From NCBI RefSeq assembly GCF_900109935.1, contig NZ_FOBV01000004.1:62001-126000 (forward strand): a stretch of 64,000 nucleotides of DNA, read 5' to 3'. Each line of letters opens with the position of its first letter. Within the stretch, counting starts at the first letter, position 1. Source of the stretch: Chryseobacterium taichungense (GTDB taxonomy: Bacteria; Bacteroidota; Bacteroidia; Flavobacteriales; Weeksellaceae). Positions 17,145-24,643 of the stretch are shown here, one piece after another. The position numbers and the translations under genes are program-made. Under the pieces are notes generated by a model. That model saw nothing but the letters and a program-made list of their open reading frames with translations, did no database searches and was not told where the DNA came from.

Positions 17145-18041
17145 ATGAACACAATAAAATCTATTTCGGCATTTCATAAATTACTTTCTCTGCCGGAGCC
17201 GAAGCATCCTATGGTAAGTATCATTAATCTTTATGAAAGTATTTTTATTGAAGATAAGGTGTGGGATGGTTTTGTGAGTAAGCATTACTGTGTAGCGCTG
17301 AAACGTAATGCGAAAGGAAAAATAAAATACGGTCAGCAGCATTACGATTATGATAAAGGCGTTCTAAGCTTTACGGCACCTAATCAAGTTCAGTATCTGG
17401 ATCTGAAAACAATGGATTGTGAAAATACAGGATATTTACTGGTTTTTCATGAAGATTTTCTATTGAAGCATCCTTTGGCAAAAACCATTTCTTCTTATGG
17501 ATTTTTCTCATACGCTGTGAATGAAGCCCTACATTTATCTGAAGATGAAGAGAATGATCTGCTTGAAATCATGTATAAAATCGATAAGGAATGTCAGCAT
17601 ATCGACCATCACACGCAGGAAATCATCCTGTCTCAGATTGAATTGCTGTTGAATTATTCCAAACGCTTCTACGAAAGGCAGTTTATTACCCGAAAAAGCG
17701 GAAGTCACCAGCTTTTAGCAAAATTTGAATCTTTCTTAAATGATTACTTTAACAAGCATTCTTCTGAAAAAGGCTTATTAACCGTTCATCAAATTGCAGA
17801 AGCGATGAATCTTTCTCCAAATTACTTAAGTGATCTTTTGAGAGTGCATACCGGGCAAAATACGCAGCAGCATATTCACGAAAAGCTGATCAGCAAAGCA
17901 AAGGAGAAACTTTCGATGACAGAATTGTCGGTAAGCGAGATTGCTTATGAACTGGGGTTTGAGCATTCGCAGTCGTTCAGTACACTCTTTAAAAAGAAAA
18001 CGAATATGTCGCCTTTGGAATTCAGACAATCTTTCAATTAA
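17145..18041 (+). CDS. AraC-family transcriptional regulator
   Basis: 298 residues. The N-terminal cupin-like sensing half (about 20-160) contains FTAPNQVQYLDL. The C-terminal half (about 195-295) has two helix-turn-helix units: LTVHQIAEAMNLSPNYLSDLLRVHTGQNTQQHIHEKLI, and LSVSEIAYELGFEHSQSFSTLFKKKTNMSPLEFRQSF, which matches the AraC signature. It lies 286 bp after the aldo/keto reductase gene, separated by a palindromic repeat, so the two may be transcribed separately. It plausibly regulates the reductase through the TTTGCATAC repeats. The effector is unknown. Confidence 0.92.
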   Translation: MNTIKSISAFHKLLSLPEPKHPMVSIINLYESIFIEDKVWDGFVSKHYCVALKRNAKGKIKYGQQHYDYDKGVLSFTAPNQVQYLDLKTMDCENTGYLLVFHEDFLLKHPLAKTISSYGFFSYAVNEALHLSEDEENDLLEIMYKIDKECQHIDHHTQEIILSQIELLLNYSKRFYERQFITRKSGSHQLLAKFESFLNDYFNKHSSEKGLLTVHQIAEAMNLSPNYLSDLLRVHTGQNTQQHIHEKLISKAKEKLSMTELSVSEIAYELGFEHSQSFSTLFKKKTNMSPLEFRQSFN

Positions 18042-18168
18042 TGCTTTTCTTAATGATATTTTTTTCTCTCACAGATTTCTCAGATCTTCACAGATGATTG
18101 TGTTTAAAATCTATGTTATCTGCGGGAGAAATATTTTGCATAAAGCAAATGCTGATGATTAATTAAAT

Positions 18169-18546
18169 TTAAAAAGCATCTTCTCTGATGTTTCGTTTAT
18201 GCGTCTTGCCCCAATTCGAAAGTGCCATGATCACAGGCTGTAACGTTCGGCTATAATCGGTTGAAATATATTCTACGACCACAGGCGTTTGCTCTGCATG
18301 GACGACTCTTTTTACAAATCCGTTCAGCTCTAAATCTTTCAGCTCATTGGAGAGCACCCTTGCCGAAATACCCGGAATATTCCTTTGCAGCTCATTGAAT
18401 CTGATATTACCGTTTTCCTGTAAAACAATGATAATTTTAAGCTTCCATTTTCCGCCAATTACATAGATGGCATCTTCAACAGCAGAAAGATGCTCGGTAC
18501 AGCCTTGAGCCGTTATACGCTCTTCTAAAACTTCAGTATTTTTCAT
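18169..18546 (-). CDS. HxlR-family winged-helix regulator
   Basis: 125 residues, the usual size. Diagnostic features are the short Cys-containing N-terminus (AQGCTEHLSAVEDAIYVIGGKWKL), the recognition region NIRFNELQRNIPGISARVLSNELKDLELNGFV, and the beta-wing YISTDYSRTLQPVI. In characterised relatives (YodB, HypR) the N-terminal cysteine senses quinones, diamide or hypochlorite; Cys 17 here is in the corresponding place. It is divergent from an azoreductase gene, the same pairing as the yodB/azoR systems of Firmicutes, so it most likely represses that gene. Three 18-bp-spaced repeats lie between them. Confidence 0.92.
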   Translation of the reverse strand: MKNTEVLEERITAQGCTEHLSAVEDAIYVIGGKWKLKIIIVLQENGNIRFNELQRNIPGISARVLSNELKDLELNGFVKRVVHAEQTPVVVEYISTDYSRTLQPVIMALSNWGKTHKRNIREDAF

Positions 18547-18559
18547 AAGTCCTATTTCA

Positions 18560-18613
18560 ACTAACCTAAAAGTTACTACTAACCTTCTGTATACTACTAA
18601 CTTTTGATAAGCA
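18560..18613. promoter_or_regulatory. Three tandem 18-bp repeats, probable HxlR operator
   Basis: ACTAAC starts at 18560, 18578 and 18596, exactly 18 bp apart (units ACTAACCTAAAAGTTACT, ACTAACCTTCTGTATACT, ACTAACTTTTGATAAGCA). An inverted pair AAAAGTTA / TAACTTTT (18568-18575, 18598-18605) spans the centre. The array fills the space between the divergent HxlR and azoreductase genes and touches the azoreductase -33 region. Confidence 0.55.
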
Positions 18614-18629
18614 AATGTACATAATTTTG
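18603..18629 (+). promoter_or_regulatory. Probable azoreductase promoter
   Basis: TTTG (18603-18606), a 15-bp spacer, then TAATTTTG (18622-18629), a full -7 match 26 bp before the ATG. The spacer is slightly short. Confidence 0.5.
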
Positions 18630-18655
18630 CTAAAGAGATTTTTAAAATTTAAAAA

Positions 18656-19258
18656 ATGAAAAACATACTTCACATTATTTCAAGCCCGAGAATGGAAGTT
18701 TCCGCAAGCCGAAAACTGGGAAAAGCTGTAGTTGAAAAAATAAAAGAGAAATATCCTGATGCTGTAGTAAAAGAGCGGGACCTGGCAAAAAATTCTGTTC
18801 CTATTTTAGATGAGGTTCACATCAATACTTTTTTCACGCCGGCAGAAAGCCATTCTTCAGAACAGGCAGAAATCAATAAATACTCAACAGGATTAATTTC
18901 AGAGCTGCAGGAAGCCGATATTATCGTTGTTGAATCTCCGATGTATAACTTCTCGGTTCCGGTGGGGCTAAGAGCTTATTTTGACTTTACTTCCAGAGCA
19001 GGATATACCTTTAAATATGATGAAAACGGACCTAAAGGTTTACTGAATAATAAAAAGCTGTATATCGCTTTTACATCCGGAAATATTTATTCGGATGGTC
19101 CTCATCAGATCTATGATTCGAATGTTCCTTACGTTAAAAATGTTTTTGGATTTTATGGTATTTCAGACGTCACCGTCTTCCGGGCAGAAGGCTTATCAAT
19201 TCCGGGAATCATGGAAAATTCGTTGGAAAAAGCAATTGAAGGTATTACGATAGATTAA
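18656..19258 (+). CDS. azoR: FMN-dependent NADH:quinone oxidoreductase / azoreductase
   Basis: 200 residues, flavodoxin-like fold, the usual AzoR length. FMN contacts are recognisable in SSPRMEVSASRKLG (phosphate loop) and SPMYNFSVPVGLRAYFD, with FTSGNIYSDGP as the third loop. The family reduces quinones and azo compounds by two-electron transfer and protects thiols from electrophiles. It is divergent from an HxlR regulator with which it shares a 109-bp regulatory region. Induction by quinone-type stress is inferred from that arrangement. It has its own promoter and a strong terminator, so it is monocistronic. Confidence 0.93.
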   Translation: MKNILHIISSPRMEVSASRKLGKAVVEKIKEKYPDAVVKERDLAKNSVPILDEVHINTFFTPAESHSSEQAEINKYSTGLISELQEADIIVVESPMYNFSVPVGLRAYFDFTSRAGYTFKYDENGPKGLLNNKKLYIAFTSGNIYSDGPHQIYDSNVPYVKNVFGFYGISDVTVFRAEGLSIPGIMENSLEKAIEGITID

Positions 19259-19270
19259 TTATACATATAC

Positions 19271-19313
19271 ACTGAAGCCTTTTTAAATTGAAAAGGCTTC
19301 AGTTTGTTTTAAG
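19271..19313 (+). terminator. Rho-independent terminator of azoR
   Basis: Perfect 13-bp stem ACTGAAGCCTTTT / AAAAGGCTTCAGT (19271-19283, 19291-19303) followed by TTGTTTT. Confidence 0.8.
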
Positions 19314-19410
19314 ATAAGTTTTGGCTAAAGCCGACCGATGATTACAAATAAAAAGCGGGCTTTAGTTTAGCCCGTTCCTATTGATATAACGATATTTTTT
19401 TATTGTATGC

Positions 19411-19612
19411 CTGTTTAAACTTTTATATAACCGCAAAAGTTGCAAAAGACGAGCTCAACTTTTATTTAAAGTTGATAATGACAAATAAAAAAGGTTACAA
19501 TAGCTTAAAAAATCTTCGATTTTTATTCTTTTGAAAACTTTAAATACACTAATCATTTCATTGTGATTATCTTTTGCAACTTTTGCGGTTAATTCTGAAA
19601 TTAGTTTAAACA
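19411..19612. mobile_element. MITE-like element with AACCGCAAAAG termini, copy 2
   Basis: Perfect 21-bp inverted termini AACCGCAAAAGTTGCAAAAGA (19429-19449) and its complement (19570-19590). Outer TGTTTAAAC / GTTTAAACA extend the symmetry to about 200 bp. It is related to 15582-15750 and encodes nothing. Confidence 0.7.
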
Positions 19613-19616
19613 AGTT

Positions 19617-20954
19617 TTATTCCTGAACTTCAAAAAGCAGACGTTCTCCGAATTTCTGTTCATTAATTTTTCCGTTTTCGTACACCAGGTTTCCATTGAC
19701 AAAAGTATGAGTCACTTTAGAATGGAAATTCATGCCTTCCAACGGACTCCATCCGCATTTATAAAGGATATTTTCTTTAGCGACTGTCCAGTTTTCATTC
19801 AGATCAACCAGCACCAGGTCTGCTTTATAGCCTTCTCTTACAAAACCTCTTTTTTCTATTCTGAACAATATCGCCGGGTTATGAGACATTTTCTCAACGA
19901 TTTTCTCTAAAGAAATCTTACCGTTTTTATAGTTTTCAAGCATTACATTCAATGAATGCTGTACCAGCGGTGCTCCGGAAGGGCATTTGGTATACACATT
20001 CTGCTTTTCTTCCCAGGTGTGCGGCGCGTGGTCGGTTGCAATCACATCGATTCTGTCATCCAGCAACGCTTCCCAAAGTCCGTCTTTGTCTTTTTGTGTT
20101 TTTACAGCAGGATTCCATTTAATCAATCCGCCTTTGGTTTCGTAATCTTCATTGGTAAACGTAAGGTGGTGAACACAAACTTCGGCCGTTATTTTTTTAT
20201 CTTTTAAAGGAATATCATTTCTGAAAAGTTCCGTTTCCTTTGCCGTTGACAAATGGAAAACATGAAGTCTCGCTCCTGTTTTTTTCGCAAGCTCGATCGC
20301 TTTTGAGGAAGATTTATAACATGCCTCTTCGCTTCTGATCAGATGATGAAATTTTACCGGAATATCCTCTCCATATTCATCCATATACTTTTGGGTATTG
20401 GCTTTAATGGTTGCCTCGTCTTCACAGTGCACCGCAATCAGCATTTTGGTATTGCTGAAAATATTTTCCAGGGTTTCCGGATTATCAACCAGCATATTTC
20501 CAGTGGAAGAGCCCAGAAACAATTTAATTCCCGGAACATTTCTCGGATTTGTTTTTAATACTTCTTCAAGATTATCATTGGTTCCGCCCATCATAAAGCC
20601 ATAGTTGGCATACGCTTTTTGGGAAGCTATTTCATATTTGTCTGCCAGCAATTCCTGCGTCACAGCATTCGGAACAGTATTGGGCTGATCAATAAAGCTT
20701 GTGGTTCCGCCTGCAATTGCAGCTTTCGATTCGGTTTCAATATCTCCTTTATGAGTAAGTCCCGGTTCACGAAAATGCACCTGATCGTCGATCACTCCCG
20801 GCAGAAGATATTTCCCTGCTCCATCAATAATTTGGTCGGCATCGTAAGAAATTTGAGAGTCTATTTTAGAAATTAAATCGTTTTCAATTAAAATATCACC
20901 TTCAACGATTTTGCCTTCGTTGACGATTTTTACATTTTTGATTAAGGTCTTCAT
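19617..20954 (-). CDS. pyrC: Dihydroorotase (class I) family protein
   Basis: 445 residues, amidohydrolase fold, third step of pyrimidine synthesis. DHOase signatures: HFREPGLTHKGDIETES (from residue 60), GIKLFLGSS with the lysine (144) expected to be carbamylated, AVHCEDE, ARLHVFHLSTAKE and DVIATDHAPHTWEEK with the catalytic Asp. The first metal ligand of the usual DxHVHxREPG is Gln 58 here (DDQVHFREPG), so only one His of the HxH pair remains. I recall the same DDQVHFREPG in other Bacteroidetes dihydroorotases, so this is probably a lineage trait rather than decay. A hydantoinase-like activity cannot be excluded. It is a single gene. Confidence 0.85.
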   Translation of the reverse strand: MKTLIKNVKIVNEGKIVEGDILIENDLISKIDSQISYDADQIIDGAGKYLLPGVIDDQVHFREPGLTHKGDIETESKAAIAGGTTSFIDQPNTVPNAVTQELLADKYEIASQKAYANYGFMMGGTNDNLEEVLKTNPRNVPGIKLFLGSSTGNMLVDNPETLENIFSNTKMLIAVHCEDEATIKANTQKYMDEYGEDIPVKFHHLIRSEEACYKSSSKAIELAKKTGARLHVFHLSTAKETELFRNDIPLKDKKITAEVCVHHLTFTNEDYETKGGLIKWNPAVKTQKDKDGLWEALLDDRIDVIATDHAPHTWEEKQNVYTKCPSGAPLVQHSLNVMLENYKNGKISLEKIVEKMSHNPAILFRIEKRGFVREGYKADLVLVDLNENWTVAKENILYKCGWSPLEGMNFHSKVTHTFVNGNLVYENGKINEQKFGERLLFEVQE

Positions 20955-20990
20955 TTACTTTTTGAAATTAGAGATGAAAATTTGACTGTC

Positions 20991-21030
20991 AACTTTCTCA
21001 AAGTTCGAAACTTTGACAAAGTTTTTCAAA
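20991..21030. repeat. AACTTTG/CAAAGTT palindromic cluster upstream of pyrC
   Basis: AACTTTCTCAAAGTT, CG, then AAACTTTGACAAAGTT: two adjacent imperfect palindromes that are also direct copies of each other. It lies 40-75 bp upstream of the dihydroorotase start and could be an operator or another small intergenic repeat. Confidence 0.4.
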
Positions 21031-21087
21031 ATTAAGGTTTATGAATGAATTTTAACCCAGCCAACAATAAATCAATTTCTAAATATT

Positions 21088-21095
21088 TACATTTG
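21088..21095 (+). promoter_or_regulatory. Probable -7 box of the flippase gene
   Basis: TACATTTG matches TAnnTTTG and lies 17 bp before the TTG start at 21113. Confidence 0.45.
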
Positions 21096-21112
21096 CATAA
21101 AATTTTCAGATT

Positions 21113-22531
21113 TTGAAGAAGCTTCTTAACGAAACAATTATATATGGAATCGGGGCGATCATGCCGAGGATAATTGTCGTATTGCTGAATTACCTATTTA
21201 TTAAAAATATAGACAACAGTGCATTTGCCATTTTTACTAATCTCTATGCGCTGATATCATTTGTCAATATCGTCCTTTCCTTTGGTTTTGAAACGGCCTA
21301 TTTCAGGTTTTCATCAGATAAAAATAATGAACAAAAAGTTTTCAACACCTCTTTCTGGTTCTTAACGGGCTTATCAACAGTTTTCCTGATTTTGGTTTTA
21401 TTTTTTAACCAGCCTATTGCCAATGTTTTTGGATATTCGACCACTCCTGAATATATCAGATGGTTTGCATGGATCGCATTTTTTGATAATATTCTTGTTA
21501 TTCCGCTTGCATGGTTCAGATTTCACAACAGACCAATAAAATATACGGCAGTAAGAGTCATTCAGGCAGTTTTCCAGAGTGCTTTTGCCATTGCTTTGTT
21601 TCTTTATATCCCGCAGGAATTCAGTTTAAAGTTAGGCTTAAAGGAAAAAGTTTCTTATCCTTTTTACAGTAATCTTGCGGCAAGCTTTGTAGGTGTTCTG
21701 CTAGTCTTACCTGTAATTTTAAAGGTAAAACTGCAGTTTTCAAAAGATCTTTTCCTGGAAATGCTCAAATATTCCTGGCCGATTATGATTGCCGGACTTG
21801 CCTTTATGGTCAATGAAAACTTTGATAAATTTATACAGAAATTCATTATTAATGATGGTGATGCCGGAGCTTACGGAGGATGCTATAAAATGGCTGTTTT
21901 AATGACGCTTTTTGTTACGGCATACCGAATGGGAATAGAGCCGTTTTTCTTTAAACAGATGAATAATGAAAATGCGAAGAACACTTATGCCAAAGTAACA
22001 GAATATTTCTCGTTTTTTGCATCAGTGGTTGCATTGGGAATTATCGCGAATGTGTCTTGGTTAAAGCTCTTGCTGGTACCCAATAGCTCGTACTGGATCG
22101 CACTCAATATCATTCCCATCATCGTTATTGCAAATCTTTTTTTCGGCATTTATTATAACCTTTCCACCTGGTATAAAGTCACTGACAGAACGAGAGTAGG
22201 AACATATATTTCCTGGCTTGGCGCCATCATTACGATTATTTTAAATCTTGTTCTTCTCAGAAAATATGGTTTTATGGTTTCGGCGTGGGTAACACTGGCT
22301 GCCTATTTTACAATGATGGTGCTGTCTTATTTTTTAGGCCAAAAATATTATCCTATCCCATACAGAATGAAAAAAATCTCTTTTTTCGTGATACTCCTGG
22401 CTGCATTCAGTTATATAATTGTAGAATTATTTGATTACAACCTGTGGATCGGAAATCTATTTTTTGTGGCTTACGCGGGTATTCTGATCTATTCTGAAAA
22501 AAATATGCTGCTGTCGAGAATTAAAAAATGA
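21113..22531 (+). CDS. Polysaccharide/oligosaccharide flippase (MATE/MVF-like, Wzx type)
   Basis: 472 residues with about 12-14 membrane helices. The first helices, ETIIYGIGAIMPRIIVVLLNY, are the usual opening of the polysaccharide biosynthesis (Wzx-like) family, which moves lipid-linked sugar units across the inner membrane. The start is TTG (TTGAAGAAGCTTC), chosen because the preserved N-terminus MKKLLNETIIYG matches the family and a -7 box is just upstream. The next in-frame ATG would cut into helix 1. A sugar-nucleotide transferase gene follows 135 bp later on the same strand, consistent with a surface-glycan function, but no glycosyltransferases are adjacent. Confidence 0.88.
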   Translation: MKKLLNETIIYGIGAIMPRIIVVLLNYLFIKNIDNSAFAIFTNLYALISFVNIVLSFGFETAYFRFSSDKNNEQKVFNTSFWFLTGLSTVFLILVLFFNQPIANVFGYSTTPEYIRWFAWIAFFDNILVIPLAWFRFHNRPIKYTAVRVIQAVFQSAFAIALFLYIPQEFSLKLGLKEKVSYPFYSNLAASFVGVLLVLPVILKVKLQFSKDLFLEMLKYSWPIMIAGLAFMVNENFDKFIQKFIINDGDAGAYGGCYKMAVLMTLFVTAYRMGIEPFFFKQMNNENAKNTYAKVTEYFSFFASVVALGIIANVSWLKLLLVPNSSYWIALNIIPIIVIANLFFGIYYNLSTWYKVTDRTRVGTYISWLGAIITIILNLVLLRKYGFMVSAWVTLAAYFTMMVLSYFLGQKYYPIPYRMKKISFFVILLAAFSYIIVELFDYNLWIGNLFFVAYAGILIYSEKNMLLSRIKK

Positions 22532-22666
22532 CTTTGGTCTTTTATTTGTTGCTATGGGTTTCATTTAATATAAACAATACTTAAAAGAAGTATCGTACCT
22601 CAGCAACGGTTTTATTACTATCTTTATACAAAAATAACTTACTAAACGAACATACTATATATAATT

Positions 22667-23683
22667 ATGAAAATTATCGTTCCTATGGCTGGACGTGGTT
22701 CCAGATTACGACCACATACTCTTACCGTTCCGAAACCTCTGATTCCTATTGCCGGAAAACCGATCGTACAGAGACTGGTAGAAGATATTGCCAAGGTCGC
22801 AGGAGAAGAAATTGAAGAAGTAGCTTTCATTATCGGAGATTTTGGTCCCGAGATAGAGAAATCACTGCTTCAGATTGCTGAAAAGCTTGGAGCAAAAGGC
22901 AGCATCTACTATCAGAATGAACCTCTTGGGACCGCACACGCGATCAAATGTGCAGAGCAATCAATGAGTGGCAATATTGTGATCGCTTTTGCCGACACTC
23001 TTTTCCGTGCAGATTTTGTTTTAGATAAAAATTCCGATGGCGTGATCTGGGTGAAAAGTGTGGAAGACCCGTCTGCTTTTGGTGTTGTAAAACTTGACAA
23101 CTACGGATTCATCACAGACTTTGTTGAGAAACCTAAGTCTTTTGTTTCAGATCTTGCCATTATCGGTATCTATTACTTCAACAGTGCAGAAAAGCTAATG
23201 GATGAGATAAATTATCTTATGGATAATGACATCAAAAATGGTGGAGAATATCAGCTTACATCTGCTTTGGAAAACCTACGTGCTAAAGGTGCAAAATTCA
23301 CATTGGGAAAAGTCAACGACTGGATGGATTGCGGAAACAAAAATGCGACCGTAGAGACCAACAGCAAAATTCTTGCTTATGAGCAGGAAGCGATGTCGCA
23401 CTTTCCGGCTTCGGCTCAGATTGAAAACTCACTGATCATTCCGCCATGCTTTATTGGAGAAAACGTGAAAATATCCAATTCAAAAGTAGGACCTGGAGTT
23501 TCATTGGGGAACAATACCGTTGTTATTAATTCAAATATTGAAAATTCCCTGATCCAGGAAAATACAAAAATCAACCACGGAAATCTTTCCAATTCCATGA
23601 TCGGAAATTCGGCGCAGTATTTTGGGGTAGCGAGGGAAATTTCTCTTGGTGACTATTCAGTTCTTGATTTCTTATCGAAATAA
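22667..23683 (+). CDS. Sugar-1-phosphate nucleotidyltransferase with left-handed beta-helix tail
   Basis: 338 residues. The N-terminal nucleotidyltransferase domain (1-240) has the signature IVPMAGRGSRLRPHTLTVPKPLIPIAGKPI with its GxGxRxxP..KP loop, plus the nucleotide pocket NEPLGTAHAI and the metal Asp in AFADTLF. From about residue 250 hexapeptide-type repeats follow (QIENSLIIPPCFIGENVKISNSKVGPGVSLGNNTVVI), a left-handed beta-helix. It makes an NDP- or dTDP-sugar; RmlA-like activity is plausible but the sugar is not certain. It probably supplies the same pathway as the flippase upstream. Confidence 0.88.
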   Translation: MKIIVPMAGRGSRLRPHTLTVPKPLIPIAGKPIVQRLVEDIAKVAGEEIEEVAFIIGDFGPEIEKSLLQIAEKLGAKGSIYYQNEPLGTAHAIKCAEQSMSGNIVIAFADTLFRADFVLDKNSDGVIWVKSVEDPSAFGVVKLDNYGFITDFVEKPKSFVSDLAIIGIYYFNSAEKLMDEINYLMDNDIKNGGEYQLTSALENLRAKGAKFTLGKVNDWMDCGNKNATVETNSKILAYEQEAMSHFPASAQIENSLIIPPCFIGENVKISNSKVGPGVSLGNNTVVINSNIENSLIQENTKINHGNLSNSMIGNSAQYFGVAREISLGDYSVLDFLSK

Positions 23684-23719
23684 TTTGATAGAGATATATC
23701 AACGTAAATAACTATCTTC

Positions 23720-23747
23720 AAACCACACAAAATGTTTTGTGTGGTTT
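23720..23747. terminator. Perfect 13-bp palindrome, probable terminator
   Basis: AAACCACACAAAA / TTTTGTGTGGTTT (23720-23732, 23735-23747) with a 2-nt loop, 37 bp after the nucleotidyltransferase stop. The U tract is weak, so termination efficiency is uncertain. Confidence 0.5.
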
Positions 23748-23794
23748 GGCGTTAATATTGCACCGTAATTTTTTAAAATTGAAAAGGTAAATAC

Positions 23795-24643
23795 ATGAAA
23801 AACTGGATCATAGTACTGTTATTGCTTTTTGCTGTAACTTCTTGTAAAACGAGAAATGCGGCAAAAAAGTCTAAAAATAGCATTAAAGTTGATAGTACAT
23901 TCGTTCTGGAAAATGACCAGAATCCCAAAGATATCAATGAACCCATAAGAAATAAACTTCCGTTTTTTGAGCACGTGATTCCTATGCCGCATTTTGAGCA
24001 GATCAAGATCAATAGCAAAGTTAATGTGGAAACAGGAAGCTTTATACCTACATTGGACGCTACCATTTATATTGAAAAAGATAAAAAAGTCTGGATGAAT
24101 CTTCAGGCATTCATCATCACTGTAGCACGCGGAATGGCAACCCCGGAAGGCATCAAAGGCCAGGATAAAACCAGCAAAACCTATATCGATTCTGATTTTG
24201 ATTATTTAAATAATCTTCTGAATGTGAATTTCATTGATTACAAATCTTTGGAGAAAATTCTCATAGGACGAACATTTGTAAAGGTTAATGATTCCCAGTT
24301 TACACTTACTCAAAATTCACAAGGCTTTAAGATGGCATCCAATGTCAATCAGAAAATTGTCACCGATGAAAAGACCAGAGAATACAAAATTGTTCTGAAC
24401 TACGATACAAATTATGACCTTTTAAACGTAAATCTTAAGGATGTTCTTTCTCCTGATGAGCTTGACGTATCCTACAGTAATTGGGAAGAAATCAACGGAA
24501 TTCGCTTACCCAGAAATGTTAAAATAATTATAAAAGGTTCGAAAAGCAGTCAGATTTTACTGGAAAATACGAAATTTGACTTTTCGAGGATGGATACACC
24601 TTATTCTGTACCATCCAGTTATAAGAAAATTGAGATTAAATGA
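23795..24643 (+). CDS. DUF4292 lipoprotein
   Basis: 282 residues. Lipoprotein signal peptide with lipobox VTSC (Cys about 17), then a basic linker and a beta-rich domain with the DUF4292 pattern (INSKVNVETGSFIPTLDATIYIEKDKKVWMNLQAFI ... LIGRTFVK). The fold resembles LolA/LolB-type lipoprotein carriers, but function has not been shown. It is expected at the outer membrane. Its stop overlaps the next gene's start by 4 bp (ATGA), so it is translationally coupled to the EnvC-like gene. In flavobacteria this pair is commonly conserved. Confidence 0.88.
   Translation: MKNWIIVLLLLFAVTSCKTRNAAKKSKNSIKVDSTFVLENDQNPKDINEPIRNKLPFFEHVIPMPHFEQIKINSKVNVETGSFIPTLDATIYIEKDKKVWMNLQAFIITVARGMATPEGIKGQDKTSKTYIDSDFDYLNNLLNVNFIDYKSLEKILIGRTFVKVNDSQFTLTQNSQGFKMASNVNQKIVTDEKTREYKIVLNYDTNYDLLNVNLKDVLSPDELDVSYSNWEEINGIRLPRNVKIIIKGSKSSQILLENTKFDFSRMDTPYSVPSSYKKIEIK

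Larger units (their letters stand above)
19259..19616. other. Intergenic region with a terminator, a small hairpin repeat and a MITE-like element
   Basis: 358 bp between the convergent azoR and dihydroorotase genes. It contains the azoR terminator, a hairpin CGGGCT...AGCCCG (about 19357-19375) within GGCTAAAGCC/GGGCTTTAG repeat sequence, and a MITE-like element. No gene seen. Confidence 0.65.
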
